Origin: Limnanthes douglasii subsp. nivea
Taxonomy: Eukaryota > Streptophyta > Magnoliopsida > Brassicales > Limnanthaceae
Length of the DNA stretch: 64,000 nucleotides
Assembly: GCA_036936605.1 (NCBI GenBank)
Contig: JAUPFV010000002.1
Location: 333,225,215-333,289,214 of the forward strand
Direction of reading: 5' to 3'
Under the pieces are notes generated by a model, which saw nothing but the letters and a program-made list of their open reading frames with translations, was not told the DNA's origin and searched no databases. Positions within the stretch are counted from its first letter, which is position 1. Every line of letters begins with the position of its first letter. Shown here piece after piece: positions 9,915 through 21,499 of the stretch. Both the position numbers and the translations under genes were made by a program.

Positions 9915-12900
9915 ATGCAGAAAAATAGATTACAAGAGCTTTGTCACAAAAAATTATGGAGCTTGCCGGAGTATGAGGTCACGAAATCAGGTCCAGACCA
10001 CAGTCTTGGCTTTCAATGTACTGTCAAAGTAAACAACCTCACCTTTCAATCTCAGAATATATGTCGAAGCTCAAAGCAAGCTCAAAACGATGCAGCCGGT
10101 GTTGCTTACCTCAGCTTGATATCTAATGGTGATTTTGATTTACCTGCATTTTACTTTATTATAACGTCTTTTTATTTTTGGGGTTTCAAGTTTCTCGTTG
10201 TTTGATGTGTACCTGGATTTGAAATTCAGCTTAGGGTTTGTGATTGTGACCTAAGTGGTTTAGATTAAGGGGGTTTTTGTTGATTCAGTAATGTTCTTAT
10301 AGTTTTCTAGGTCTAATAGTGAAAGAGTAACTGGGTTTGTAAAATTTAATGAAGTTATGACATTTATGTTTCCGTATAGTGTTGTGACTCAAAGATAGGG
10401 TTTCTTGGTTGCAAATATATCACAGTTTTCGTATAGTTTTTTGCGGTATTAGTCCATTATTTCAGCCATCTATACCTAACTAATACTTTCTAATTTGTGT
10501 GTCCCGGTGCCGGGGAAAAGATGTTTCATCTATTGTAAGTGAGTTGGAGAATGCTGTAAACCAACCACGTCGTGTAGGAGGAACAGAAGTGAATCAGATA
10601 TCTCAGCTCGCTGGCCAAGCCTCCATAGAGAATGTATTCAGGGGTTAGAAAATCTTTCTACTTTTTATGTACTTTATTGTTGCTGTATAATTTAGATCAG
10701 TTATGTGGGGTAAAGTACTAGTTATGAATGTCTATGGTGTATGATTATGAAAGGTAAGAAAAGAAATTTTACTATATGATAAGCTACTGAAATGAATATT
10801 TCCCATTAATTCGACACCAACGACTACCATTTAACACTTTTATAGTCGAGTTCAGTTTAAAGCTCAAATTTTGTAGGACCTCGACTTCGACTTTCACTTT
10901 TATAATTGTATTGTATCTATCCTTCCAAATATATTATAGATTTGATTTATGATAGTTTTTGAAAACTATATGCATTTAATTGTAATGGAGTGATTTTTTT
11001 GCGTAAAGTTAATCCAAAACTACCGATGCACATTCACCTTTCCTTCTATATCCGTTTGTACTACATGAAGTCTTTTGTGCGGATATCATATCTTTTTTTT
11101 TTTATTGTATGATTTTTTTTGTAACTTAATATTCGTAATGATCTACAGAGCAGCAGAATACGTACAAAGTTCAACTGCATACATATCTTCAAAAAATGCG
11201 TATGAATTTGCCTATGTACTCAAATGAGCACGTAGGTACACCGCATGCTCCACGCTTCAAATCTGAGGTCTCAATTGGAGAAGAAACGTTTAAGAGTTCT
11301 GAATTACATATGACAGTAAAAGAAGCAGAACATGCTGCAGCAAAAGTTGCTTTACAGCACCTTATACCAAATTTTGCTCAAAATATAACCAATGTACGGC
11401 AATGCATTTATGCTTTTATCGAATACTAATCTTTGTGCTATATAGTTGTCATTTAGGTTTTTTTTTCTTTTATTTATATTCAGGATTCTGTTGTGTACAA
11501 AAACTTATTACAAGAACATGCACAGAAAAGTGGTCTTGATCTTCCGGTTTATTCCTCAACTTCTTCTGGTGAGGCTCACATAAAAACTTTTGTTGCAACC
11601 GTGGAAGTGGCAGGTAAGTCCTTCACAGGAGAGGAAGCAAAAACAAAGAAAATAGCTGAGATGAATGCGGCAAAGGTGGCTTATTTGACTTTAAAGCATT
11701 GTAAGTAAATAGAAACAATTTCCTATTTTTTTATATGCAGGTAGTTAGCGTATGTTGCAGTTATTCACATCCACTAGTTATTTTAGTAAAGAAACTTAAT
11801 TTTTATTTATTTTATCATTATACATACAAAGAAGAAAACAAAAGAAGCACTTGATGTTCAGTATATAAAATTTGCATAACCAATGGGTATTGGACTAAGC
11901 TATGTAGCCATATCCGGATCAAATTAGTATATATAGAGACATAGGTTTCATTAGTAGGATTATAACATTGTTCAGATTAAATCCAACATCATTTAGGCCA
12001 TAGACGACGTGAGTTATCTATACAGAAGACCAGCATGTAATGTGAGATGGACCTGATCCCTGGTTCATATTTCACTTTTTACCAAAGCTAATCCTCTTAT
12101 ATATTTTTTCATTTTTATTACTTAGTTATAAGCGCTCCCAAATAGATGCTGGCATATGACTGTATCCACATAGCTACCAGAAAAAAAAAACGGCCATCTT
12201 TAGTTGTGAAAAGCACATGTGTATGGTGCAGACTTTCCTTTATTAATACAAAGTTAATAAAAACATTAAAACACAAAAAAGAAGAAGGTGATTTTAGATG
12301 TTTTCTCTCGATTTTGTTTTTAATCATGAACAAAAATATAGAAATTGGCTACATAGTAAAGGAGGAGCTTTGTGGCTGTGATCATTTTTAAAATAAATAA
12401 AAATGGGGCATGACTTCTTTTGTGACAACACAAGCATTTCATTATCAAGAAGACCTGCACTTGGTTTTAGTGTACTGATCTCTACTGGATCTCCTCTATT
12501 TGATGATGGTTTAATTTAATTATGGAGGCATGCCACTGTCTTACGTGTGTGTGTGTATACTTATTAACATATGTAATATTCTTGATATGGCTTATCCTCT
12601 TTGATGTTTAAGTTTTTCCTTTTGTTCTCTTGTTTTATATATTAACATGTTGTTTTTGGGTTACTCTATTATTGTGATTGGCTATTTTTATAAAACATAT
12701 TCTGTATGCAGGTATCCCAGCGGCTACAGAACAGACTGCTTTAGGAGGAGGTGAGTCTTTGTTAAGGCAATAAGATTCAGTATTGTTTGGTATCAACTAC
12801 GGTATAAAGGCTTATGCTGTATATTTGTGCAGCTAGCTCGACCCAACCTGCTGAATTTTTGAATGTTAATGGTGCTATGCCACCACATGGATCTGGATTA

Positions 12901-14441
12901 AACATTGGCATTGTTCCAAACCCAACTCCGAACTCAGAGAACCAAGTCAGAGGTAGCTGAGGATAGTATATATTTGATGTTTTGAACTTTAGCAATTACT
13001 GTGCCGGGAACACTGTTTGATTATTACTGAAATTTACATAAAGATATGGATTTCATGATACTACAGAGAGACTAATGAAATGAGTGTATGCTAGTTCACT
13101 TATGTGATCATGATTAGTCTTTTCTGCTTGGCCTTTTTTATTTTCTTAAACATTACTAGTATGCTGGTTGTCAGTTCTGAAATTTAGGTGTTGTTTGGTG
13201 CCCATTGACTTTTTTTTTTTGGCTTATACTCTTGTAAGCACGCCTTTTTGTTTCTATTTTTTTTTTGTCTTAGAATAAGATTTTTTTTTTAAAGGCTGGG
13301 ATCTAATTTTCAAAGCTTAATTTGCTCTTTACTCTCACGATAAGCATTTGCAATTTACATTTAACATTTAAGTTTCATGCCATCTGTACGATGATGCAAT
13401 TATATTTAATTTAAAAGGTAGTTTTTTCCGGTGCACCAAACAACCCCTGAATTCAAACATCTCTAGAATAGTTGTAAAAATGGAGTAGAATCATAAGATG
13501 ACATGAAAAAGTAATAGATGATGTCTGCACATTTGCGTTAATTCTTGATTTCGTTCACTTTTGCATTCACAATCTGGTGCATATGAATCACATCTTCTAT
13601 TTGCAATTTCATGCATATGAAACCATATCTTGCTCACTTCTCGATTTTGGTTATTTTCTTCTGCAGGTACCTCTCGATTTGGTTATTTTCTTTTGCATAT
13701 ACAATCTCACAGATATGCATCCATATCTTATATTCGCAGTTTCATGCATACTAATCCATCTTGAATTCGCAGTTCGTGCATACGGATTCATACCTTGCAT
13801 TCGCAGTTTCCTGCATATGATTTCATGTTTTGTGTTACTTCCCATGTATTGCATTACTTCTCGAAACTTGATTTTGGCTATTTGCATTCACAATCGCTTG
13901 CATATGAATCCATATTCTTGCATGCACATTTCCTGAATATGAAAACATATCGTGTTACTACCTGATTTTGGCTTTTTTTGCATTCATATATTGCGGTACT
14001 TTTTTATTTTAGCTATTTTCTTTTCCATTCACCAAATTCTGATGCATGAGTCTATATCTGTTTCAAATATGCTCGACGAATGTGAATGTATCTGTTTCAA
14101 ATATGCACGAAAGATTTCTATTGACTATACTAAGATTATGCAATATCTTCTAATGAACAGTGGCACGACTGCACATTCCTGATGTGACTCGCAACGTTGA
14201 AATCAAAGGTGAAGATATTGTCTTGCCTAACACGAACAACTCCTCTGTATCTGTTAATGGTTCACATGAGAAGGCTGTTTACCATTGGCCTGATGATCCT
14301 TCATATCATGGAGCCACTGTTGTTCGAGTTCGTGAGCCTAACACATTATTTCCTCCAAGTAGCACTGTGATTCCTAGTAGCAATGAGAAATGGGTTGCTG
14401 TCAAACATGGTTCTCCAGAAGCTAGTCAAGCTAGTCAATAG
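9915..14441 (+). CDS. double-stranded RNA-binding protein of the plant DRB family, three dsRBDs, seven exons
   Basis: Exons by GT-AG and phase: 9915-10128, 10521-10643, 11149-11393, 11484-11700, 12712-12750, 12833-12952, 14161-14441, giving 412 aa. dsRBD1 is at residues 1-70 (MQKNRLQELCHKK, GPDHSLGFQCTVKV, QAQNDAAGVAYLSL), dsRBD2 at about 115-187 (YKVQLHTYLQK, PHAPRFKSEVSIG, EAEHAAAKVALQHL) and dsRBD3 at about 198-266 (YKNLLQEHAQKSGLDLPVY, FVATVEVAGKSFTGE, EMNAAKVAYLTLK). The C-terminal part, from about 267, is Pro/Asn/Ser-rich and has no known domain. Family members (HYL1/DRB1 to DRB5) bind dsRNA and assist Dicer-like enzymes in small-RNA pathways; most have two dsRBDs, so the third is notable. 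ATG 9915 gives the usual M-x-KN-LQEL start, although the frame is open upstream to 9825. No stop occurs in any exon. The DRB subclade is not assigned. Confidence 0.9.
13186..13448. mobile_element. MITE-like element in intron 6 of the DRB gene
   Basis: The left end AGGTGTTGTTTGGTGC and the right end GCACCAAACAACCCCT are inverted complements with one mismatch over 16 bases. The element is 263 bp, AT-rich and has no coding capacity. TTGTTTGGT-type ends are common in plant MITEs of hAT or PIF/Harbinger type. The flanks (GAAATTT on the left, GAATTCAA on the right) give no clear target duplication, so the superfamily is open. Confidence 0.65.
13540..14110. repeat. degenerate CATATGAATCCATATCTT-type repeats in DRB intron 6
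   Basis: A motif like TTGCATTCACAATCT..GCATATGAATCCATATCTT recurs about eight times with variations (around 13565, 13610, 13695, 13740, 13785, 13885, 13930 and 13980), together with TCTCGATTTTGGTTATTTTC copies. Spacing is irregular, at roughly 40-75 bases. It does not code. It makes the last intron (1208 bp with the MITE) the longest in the gene. Confidence 0.6.
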
Positions 14442-15394
14442 AAAGTAGACTCAATGTTATGACTTATGAAAAATTACCAGCAACTGTTTTGTAAAAATGT
14501 TGAACTGGTCATGATGTAGCATTGTTGGCTGTTTATGGATCACGTGGGACTTTGTGAGGTTGTTCTTACACCATGCAAAGGTTTTTTGTCTGCAAAAGGT
14601 TGTCTCGGATGGTTGATGTTTCTGCAATTTTGATCTGTGAATTTTAGGACGTGTTTGAATCCGAATCTGTTTAGTATTCATGCAACCTGATTCGATCTGT
14701 TTAATGAGATTCAACTGGTTTTGAAGTTTATTATATTAACTATATCTAATTTGAATTCTATTATCCGGATTATGAACGGATTAGATCATTGCCTTGTAAC
14801 ACAAATTTTATTGATTTTTTTAATGTCAAACCAAGACCTTTTTTGGATTTCAAATTTGTCAATATTTTATTTTTGTTTCGAACCCATATTTAGGTATGTA
14901 TTTCATGTCTGTATTTGTTTTTTAAAGCATATGTAATAGGTCTGCTGGACTTAGATTCCAGGTAAAAATCACTATTAATTTCCTGTGTTTCGTATTTGCA
15001 TCAAATTATTACATTTCTTCTTATTTGTTGTTTCCAAATTTTGTAGATTTAGTGCTCGTGTAATCTTTTGTTTTATTAAGGCGACAATTTAAATAGTAGA
15101 TTTTTTTCTTATATTAGGTCCTTCAATGTTTTGCCAATAATATATATCCAATGTTTTGCCACTAGTGTTCAAATTCAAAAGAGATATATTATGGCAAAAA
15201 ATCAAGGATTGAATACGAAACGAAAAAATCTACTGAACTGACATAACTAGTTTAAAATATATGTGAAATATGAAATTCAGTCGAAATCCATTTCGGTTAG
15301 ACATATTCGTGAACTCGTGAATTTATTTATTAAAATAACCCAGAATAACATAAAAAAAACAATACAAATTACATATAAGTTCATATATAGCTTC
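14442..15394. other. intergenic region between convergent DRB and HSP20-like genes
   Basis: It contains the 3' UTRs and probable polyadenylation regions of two convergent genes. The stretch from 14650 to 14800 is rich in GGATT/GAATC variants. No ORF, RNA gene or transposon end was recognised. Confidence 0.4.
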
Positions 15395-16035
15395 TTAACT
15401 TGACAAGATTGCAGGTATCAAATACTTGCATCCCAAGAAAGCACCAAGGCCTAAAATGACCACCACCACACCCGCAATAGCTGTCCTTTTGCCAATGTTA
15501 CGCTTCTTGGCACATGTTCCGTTGCTTAAGCAACAAGCAACCTCCGCTGTAGCTGCCGAGATCTCTTGTACTTTGTTTTCAGTCACAGCATCATCGGGTT
15601 TATTTTGTTCGGGCACAATTGGATTCTTGTTGGTCTTAGGCATTGTTACATGTAGAACTCCGCGGGTGAATTTCGCGCGGATTTCATTTGTTTTACAGTC
15701 TTTTGAAATCTTGATCTCTTTGCGAAAACGAACCCATTTGTTTTCATGTAGAGGGCATTCTCCGATTATCGTTAGGACACCATGGTTGTTGATTTGAACT
15801 TTCAATTGTTCCTTTTTTGTTCCTTTAAATTAAAACACTACATTATTAATAAATAAACATTAATTAATTTAATTTATTATTATTATTATTATTATATTGA
15901 GTTACCGTTCGGAAGATGGACCTCGATAGTTTCGCAATCCGCTACTCTCTTCCATTTACAAAAGGGTTCGATTTCTTCGTAAGATCGTTGTTCTCCGTTT
16001 GTAGATGTAATTGTAGCTCCTGGCTTTCCTGCCAT
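15395..16035 (-). CDS. HSP20-like (alpha-crystallin domain) protein with C-terminal membrane anchor, RTM2-like
   Basis: There are two exons: 16035-15906 and 15822-15395, phase 1 junction, 185 aa. The start MAGKPGATITSTNGEQRSYE precedes an alpha-crystallin domain at about residues 25-103: EPFCKWKRVADCETIEVHLP, VQINNHGVLTIIGECP, WVRFRKEIKIS, IRAKFTRGVLHVTMPK (the GVL of the conserved A-x-x-x-n-GvL signature). A Pro/Glu/Lys linker follows, then a hydrophobic segment at about 158-182 (TAIAGVVVVILGLGAFLGC...) ending in a short tail. Single-copy HSP20 domains with a C-terminal transmembrane helix are typical of the Arabidopsis RTM2-like class, named after RESTRICTED TEV MOVEMENT 2, which limits long-distance movement of a plant virus in phloem. 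Most relatives have other or unknown roles, so the product, not the function, is assigned. It is convergent with the DRB gene. Confidence 0.85.
15873..15895. repeat. (ATT)n microsatellite
   Basis: About seven units of TTA/ATT lie inside the single intron of the HSP20-like gene. Confidence 0.9.
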
Positions 16036-16790
16036 TTCAAATCAAATTATGATCTTTTCTGCTGTGGTGGATTGATAGTGAAATTAGTGAATGAATGAGA
16101 ATATGTAACATATTTCGGTTAATTTTATAGGTGATTTGATTGATTATTCTATTTTGTTTTGAGGAGGTTTCTTTTGGTTTTCCTCTTACAAGAAAAAGAG
16201 AATTTATTCCTTTTTGTGCTTGCTAGGGTTTTTGTCGCAGTGGAACAAAAGTTTTTCGATTGTCTTTTCTTTTCATGTGGAGCTTCTCTTTGTCGATAAG
16301 TGAACTTTTGATTCTTTCCTTTCTGTCTTTAGGATTTGAGGAGGACAACTGCACATATGGTCTTAGCCTATGATGGTAAGTGATTAAAACTAGGGTAAGT
16401 CCGTCACCAAACCTGTCAATTGTATTCGTAATTAATAATTGGTGCACCGAAATTCGAGTACATAGACTCCCCTAAGAAGACTAAAGACTGCTATCGTGAG
16501 TTCAAACTTGCTCACCAAGTCGTTCAATGGATTTTATATTTAAATGGATTTCATCTTTAGCGGTGTATTGCGAAAATATCTACAAAATATTATAGTTTTT
16601 GTAATACGCTTGGTTTTTTTGTTTTGTTAAAACTTGATCATTCACTATAATGGCCGAATCTAACCGCAACCTATTTATTTGTGATTAAAATTTTAGAATT
16701 TTTGAGTTCCATTTGGTGTTACATTTGATGGGTTTAGTTTCTTTTTGTCCGATTGTCAAATAAGTTTTGGAGACGTCTCCAGACTGGTTC
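16036..16790. other. upstream flank of the HSP20-like gene
   Basis: No gene is seen. The 100-200 bp upstream of ATG 16035 should contain the minus-strand promoter. The stretch ends at the 5-bp target duplication of the LTR element (GTGGT, 16791-16795). Confidence 0.35.
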
Positions 16791-16795
16791 GTGGT

Positions 16796-17169
16796 TGGTA
16801 TGGTTTATTTTAATACTAAGGGTAATTCTGTCAGGTGTTTTAGAGAATTTTAAAGGTATTATATATTTGGGTGTTTTGTAGTGAGAGAAGATGTCTCGTT
16901 GTATTAAATGTTCAGTACTCTCATTAATGAAAGTGGTTGGGTATTTATACTCTTAATTATGAACCCATGAGCTTTCGGGTCAAGTTGTGAAATCGGGTCA
17001 AGTTTAAAGACTCATTAGTTCTTAAGTAGATTAACACTTAGCTTAGTCAAAAGGTGTTTAGTGTTTTAATACTTTTGCCATGTCCAAATAGTTCACTGGG
17101 CAATTATTGTCCGAATTACCCCTGTTCGGTTTTCTCATAGAGTGGTGGTGAATAAATCCAGACTCATCG
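16796..17169 (-). repeat. left LTR (3' LTR in element orientation)
   Basis: 374 bp, matching 21117-21494 throughout with scattered substitutions. The terminal base of the TG...CA pair is mutated here (CGATGAGTC instead of TGATGAGTC on the minus strand). Confidence 0.9.
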
Positions 17170-17601
17170 GTAGCCCTTTTTTAGGCTTTGTCAAAGACCT
17201 TTGGCATAACTCAAACTTATTTAGTCAGTAACAACATTCTCTGGATCGCTCATGTGCTTGGTTCAAGGTTTATCCGAACTGATTTCCTTCTCAGAATTCT
17301 AAGAGTTTTTCTTTGGATCGCGGGACACGTGCCACATTTTTATTCGTCCTTCCAGCCGTTTTCTTCCTAGAAAGACACTCCCACTAAACCTGAAAAGTAA
17401 CTCCTGCATTTAATGCTTCTTGCGTCAGTGCCGCTTCCAATCATTACCTAAGTCTTTTCGTTTTCTCCTAGGTAGCAGTAACCTTTTGCTTTACTAATAT
17501 AAATTACTTTCCTTCACTGTTTCACCATCTTCAACACTCCACAATTTCTTTTCTCAGAGTTTTTTTACCTTTTCTCTCGAAAAATTCTCTTGGATAGTTT
17601 T

Positions 17602-20508
17602 ATGTTCACAGCGAGAAACGCTCTTGTGAAAGGTGGTTGGTTAAATCTTTTTGAGCTAGACAAAGCGAAAAAAGTTGAGCGTGAGAGACGTATTACCGTT
17701 GGTCTTCCAGTCTCTCCAAGCAGTAAGTCTGGTACACCATCCTTAGAAGCTGATCAAGGATCGTCTTCAACTAAAAACACAAAACCTAAACGTTTATTCC
17801 AACCAAACCTCTCGCCAATCCCGTCAGGCTCCTCGGTACAGGAGTCTCAGCCTTCTTCCTGATATTGAGAAATCCCGAGAGAAAACAAACCCTCGCCAGA
17901 CAACGCGCCTGGTAAAAGGCCAAGCAACTGGCTCACAACCCAAGTCCTCCAAAACGGGGGCCTCTAAGTCTGCAACCAAAGATCCTCCGGATCGTAGGCA
18001 TCTATTAGATCCCCAAAAGACAAACCCTCCGGATCCGAGGCAACTAGAATTACTTCTCATACCAAGTCCCCAGGAGTTGAGCCCCAACCGGACACCAGCC
18101 CTCTAAGAGAGACTGATGCTCAACCGTCCGGACAAACTACCGAGCCATAAGCTGACACTCTTTCATCCACAACAACTGATAAACCTTCTACAGTGATGGA
18201 AGAAGTAATGGAGGATAGTGTCGAAGAGGCCCCATTTGAAACTAGAGCCTCTGGAGAAACTGGAGATGCTGCCTCTGACAAAAAGGGAAAAGGCAAAGAG
18301 AAAATCTACATGACCCATCCGGATCTGCTGGAGAGCCTGGAAGGCAAAGTGGGACCTTGTTTTCATAAGGTCAATGTGAAGTATCTGCTGGTCATGCAGA
18401 ACATTAATTATGTCTATACTCACAATAATGAGCTGGGCCGGATCCGAACCAAGTGGGGGATCCCTGAATCAGTGAAGGTGAGAATACCACTCACACCGGA
18501 AACTCCGATGGACTGCAAGCTCAATAAGATCGTCATCTATACTGAGCTATTCAACTGAGGGCTCAGATTCCCCTTGGATCCATAAATCGTCAGGTATTTC
18601 CACCTGATTAAAATCTGTCCAAGCCAGCTGAGTCCAAACGCTTGGTATATTCTCCTCGCCTGCATCATGACGTCAAGGCTGTCTGGAATTCCTCTCCCAA
18701 TGGAGCAGTTCGCTGCAGTGGCCAACCTTTGTAAAAACCATCACATCCCATTCTACCATTACAATATGGGAGACAACTTTAAAGTGGTGGATGACCTGTT
18801 AGAGTCAGAGAAAAACTGGAAGACCCAGTTCCTATTCATCAGTGGGACGTGGGAGAATGGGAGAGAAATTAATGTTGGGGTCAATCCTAGTATGCTCACC
18901 AGCAGGTGGAAGAGAACAAATAAGTATTCTACTTTATTTGTCTTTTTTATTTTGAATTTTTTTTATTCCTGAATCACCTCTTCTCTTATGTCAGTATTGC
19001 TGAAAGAGTTCTCCGACTATTTGGAGGAGGGGCATACCACATGCGCCAAATTAAACGTCTGGGCTGCTCACCGTTGGGAGAACGCCTTCCACAACTGCTT
19101 TACTTCAGGCAACTTGGTGAGATCCCACCTTTGGAACACTATGGGCCGGAGAGATCTCACTTGGGAAGAGCTGACTACACCACCTCCTCTGGACGTTACA
19201 CTTAAGAGAACAGATGAGAATGATGTCAAATTGTCCTTGCCCTCCAGAGCCAAAGCCCCAAGCAAAATAAAAGGGAAAGGCAAGAAAAAAAAGGCTGCAA
19301 CAGAGGCTGTTCGGGGTGCTGCACAGGAGATAACTCTGGATAACCAAGGAGGACAGACCCAAGGAGGGATCGATGCTACTTTTCTCAAAGTAGTTGAAGA
19401 TGAGACCATTAGAGAGGCAGGTGGACCTCAAAATCCACCAAAGCCTCCGAAAAAGGACCGAAAAGGGGGAGCAATCAGTGATGAGAGGATTGCTAAGAAG
19501 AAGAAGGTCTCCTTGGGGGATGAATTAATCCTTCGTCCCTCAGATTATCTACCTCCGGCAGATCCAACTGATCCCACCTTGGCAGGCAGATCCTCACTGA
19601 TCTACAATCCGAGGAGGGTACTAGGGGGATATTAGTATTTATGGAGTAGACATCAGTAACCTCCAAAACATTGGTCTCTATTTCAATGATTTTGAGAAAG
19701 ACGACTTTACTGGCCCCTACCTTCCCCCAAGCTCTTCTAATATGGTGAATTTCAACGACAAGTCCTTCACCGTCTCAGGGGAACACAATATGGTGACTCA
19801 CTCTCTACTTGGCCATATTCAGTCAATGCTCAACTTGGAAAGGCGAGTAAAAAGTCAGTTTGCCCTCATCAACACCCTCAACACAGACAAGGAGAGTTTG
19901 TCTACTGACCTCCTCAATGCCAACCAGAGTATTGAGGCATTGAAGAAGTATCTTGAGGAGTTGAAGAAGAAGAAAGAAGATCTGGCAACCAAGTTGGTCA
20001 CCTCGGAGATAACTAACACAGAGCTTCAAACCAAATGCACCAGTTTGGAAAAATATCTTTCCACCTTGAAGGGAGACATGAGACCAAGGATGACGACATC
20101 CGAACTTTTTCCGGTAACAAGACTTCTCTTGAAGAGTTCGTGTCTAAGGTAACCAAGGAGAAAGAAGACTTGGTGAGAGAGCGGGATCAGAGAATTCAGA
20201 CCCGCGTTGATGCATACACCAATGAAGTGATAGATTCTATAGAAAAAAGGTATGTCAAATTTAAGTCTGACATGGTTCTGCTTTTCCACCAAACGTTTCC
20301 GAAGAGAACGCTTGGTACCTTGTGGTAGTATGTTGAGTATGAATATATTCCATTCCATACGATGGTGGATGGTGATGGGAAGAACTATTCTAGTGGGATT
20401 GATGACACCACTGATGAGGAGAAAGGAACCCTAGAGAGTTCCAGTGGTGAACCCAAAGTTCCTAAGAAGAAAGATGATGCAGGGACATCTGAAGGGAACA
20501 AGCCCTGA
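17602..20508 (+). pseudogene. antisense ORF of the Tat-derived element ('putative gypsy type transposon' family)
   Basis: The frame is opposite to the LTR orientation. From ATG 17602 there is a basic/Ser-rich N-terminus. Then 18193-18972 reads in one frame through GKGKEKIYMTHPDLLESLEG, GIPESVKVRIPLTPE, GLRFPLDP, CPSQLSPNAWYILLACIM and ESEKNWKTQFLFISGTWENG. These are the landmarks of the plant 'putative gypsy type transposon' family (Transposase_28-like). Two stops interrupt it (TGA 18556-18558 and a TAA near 18585). A plausible GT-AG intron spans 18924-18994. The 18988-19635 part has Lys-rich tracts and DYLPPADPTDPTLAGRSSLI. The end (19742-20508) is a long coiled coil (ALKKYLEELKKKKEDLATKL) with a frameshift near 20090 and an acidic/Ser tail. 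An intron in this direction argues that the ORF is, or was, transcribed independently of the LTR. Confidence 0.78.
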
Positions 20509-21093
20509 GGTTTTAACTATCTCTTTTTATTTTGATTTTCTCAACCTTATGAAATATTAAAGTCCTTGGATGGCCAAGGTATTTTTGTAATTGCGTTCGG
20601 TTTTTGTCCGGTTAAGCCTTTCTTTAAACTTAAAGTCCTTGGATGGCCAAGGCATATTTTATGTTTTAATATTATCGTCCGATTTTTATTCGGACAGGTT
20701 TACCTTGCTAATTTTTTCTCTGTTTCATACTTGCTTAAATTTAATGGCTAATACTTGATGAGCCCTTAAGTATTTCACAAGTATTTAAGATGAGAGTGTT
20801 TAAAATCTCCGATGACAAATGTTAAATGGTCATCATTCCACCAAATCAATCTGATCTGCCAAAAGATCCTTAGAAGAGTTTAAAGAAATCATAATCAAAT
20901 CACTCCGAATATTTTAAGAAGGCATCAATTTTTATTGAAAAATTCGGACACCTCATTAAAACCTCCCCGCGCCACCAGGGTAGGAAAGAGTATGCCCCCT
21001 AATATTTACATGGACTTTAAACAAGTAAATATTTACACAACTTTCATTCCAGATATAACCGGAGGTGTTAAATATTCCAAGGGTGCTTTAATA

Positions 21094-21115
21094 TTCTCCC
21101 ACTGTGGTCGCCAAT
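21094..21115 (-). other. primer-binding-site candidate
   Basis: On the minus strand, TTGGCGACCACAGTGGGAG starts two bases after the LTR end. A TGG start next to the 5' LTR is what pairs with the CCA end of a primer tRNA, and TTGGCG..CC..GTGGGG-like sequences are usual in plant Tat-type elements. The primer tRNA was not identified. Confidence 0.65.
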
Positions 21116-21116
21116 T

Positions 21117-21494
21117 TGGTGTGGTTTATTTTAATACTGAGTGTAATTTTGTCAGGTGTGTAAGAGAATTTCAAAGGTATTAAATATTTGGGTGTTTTGT
21201 AGTGAGAGATTTAAGCTGCCTGGTTGTATTAAATGTTCATTACCCTCATTAATAAAAGTATTTGGGTATTTATACCCTTTATTATGGACCCATGGGCTTT
21301 CGGGTCAAGTTGTGAAACCGGGTCGAGTTTAAAGACCCATTAGTTCTTAAGTAGATTAACATCTAGCTTAGTTAAAAGATGTTTAGTGTTTTAATACTTT
21401 TGTCCTGTCCGGATAGATCAGTGGGGAATTATTGTTCGAATTACCCATGTACAGTTTTCTCAAAGAGTGGTGGTGAATAAATCCGGACTCATCA
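21117..21494 (-). repeat. right LTR (5' LTR in element orientation)
   Basis: 378 bp with intact TG/CA termini on the minus strand. It is bordered outside by GTGGT and inside by the primer-binding-site candidate. Confidence 0.9.
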
Positions 21495-21499
21495 GTGGT

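Larger units (their letters stand above)
16796..21494 (-). mobile_element. complete non-autonomous Tat-type LTR element lacking gag-pol
   Basis: The LTR-type direct repeats 16796-17169 and 21117-21494 both read TGGT..TGGTTTATTTTAATACT to ...CTCATC(A/G). The element is flanked by a perfect 5-bp target duplication, GTGGT (16791-16795 and 21495-21499). On the minus strand the LTR reads TGATGAGTCC...AAACCACACCA, that is TG...CA. A primer-binding-site candidate follows the right LTR, and a purine run (AAAAAAGGGCTA) precedes the left LTR, so the element's sense strand is minus. The 3.95-kb interior has no gag, RT or integrase; it keeps the shared block 20949-20997 and an ORF on the plus strand, antisense to the element. 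The LTRs differ at roughly one site in ten by eye, so the insertion is old. Confidence 0.9.

Noticed and set aside
13577..13936. 119-aa Cys/His-rich plus-strand frame inside DRB intron 6
   Set aside because: It results from translating the degenerate CATATGAATCC repeat; flanking splice sites and phase place it in an intron.
19068..19431. Two overlapping minus-strand frames of about 110 aa
   Set aside because: Both lie opposite the conserved antisense ORF of the Tat-derived element and show only low-complexity hydrophobic/Ser-rich translation.
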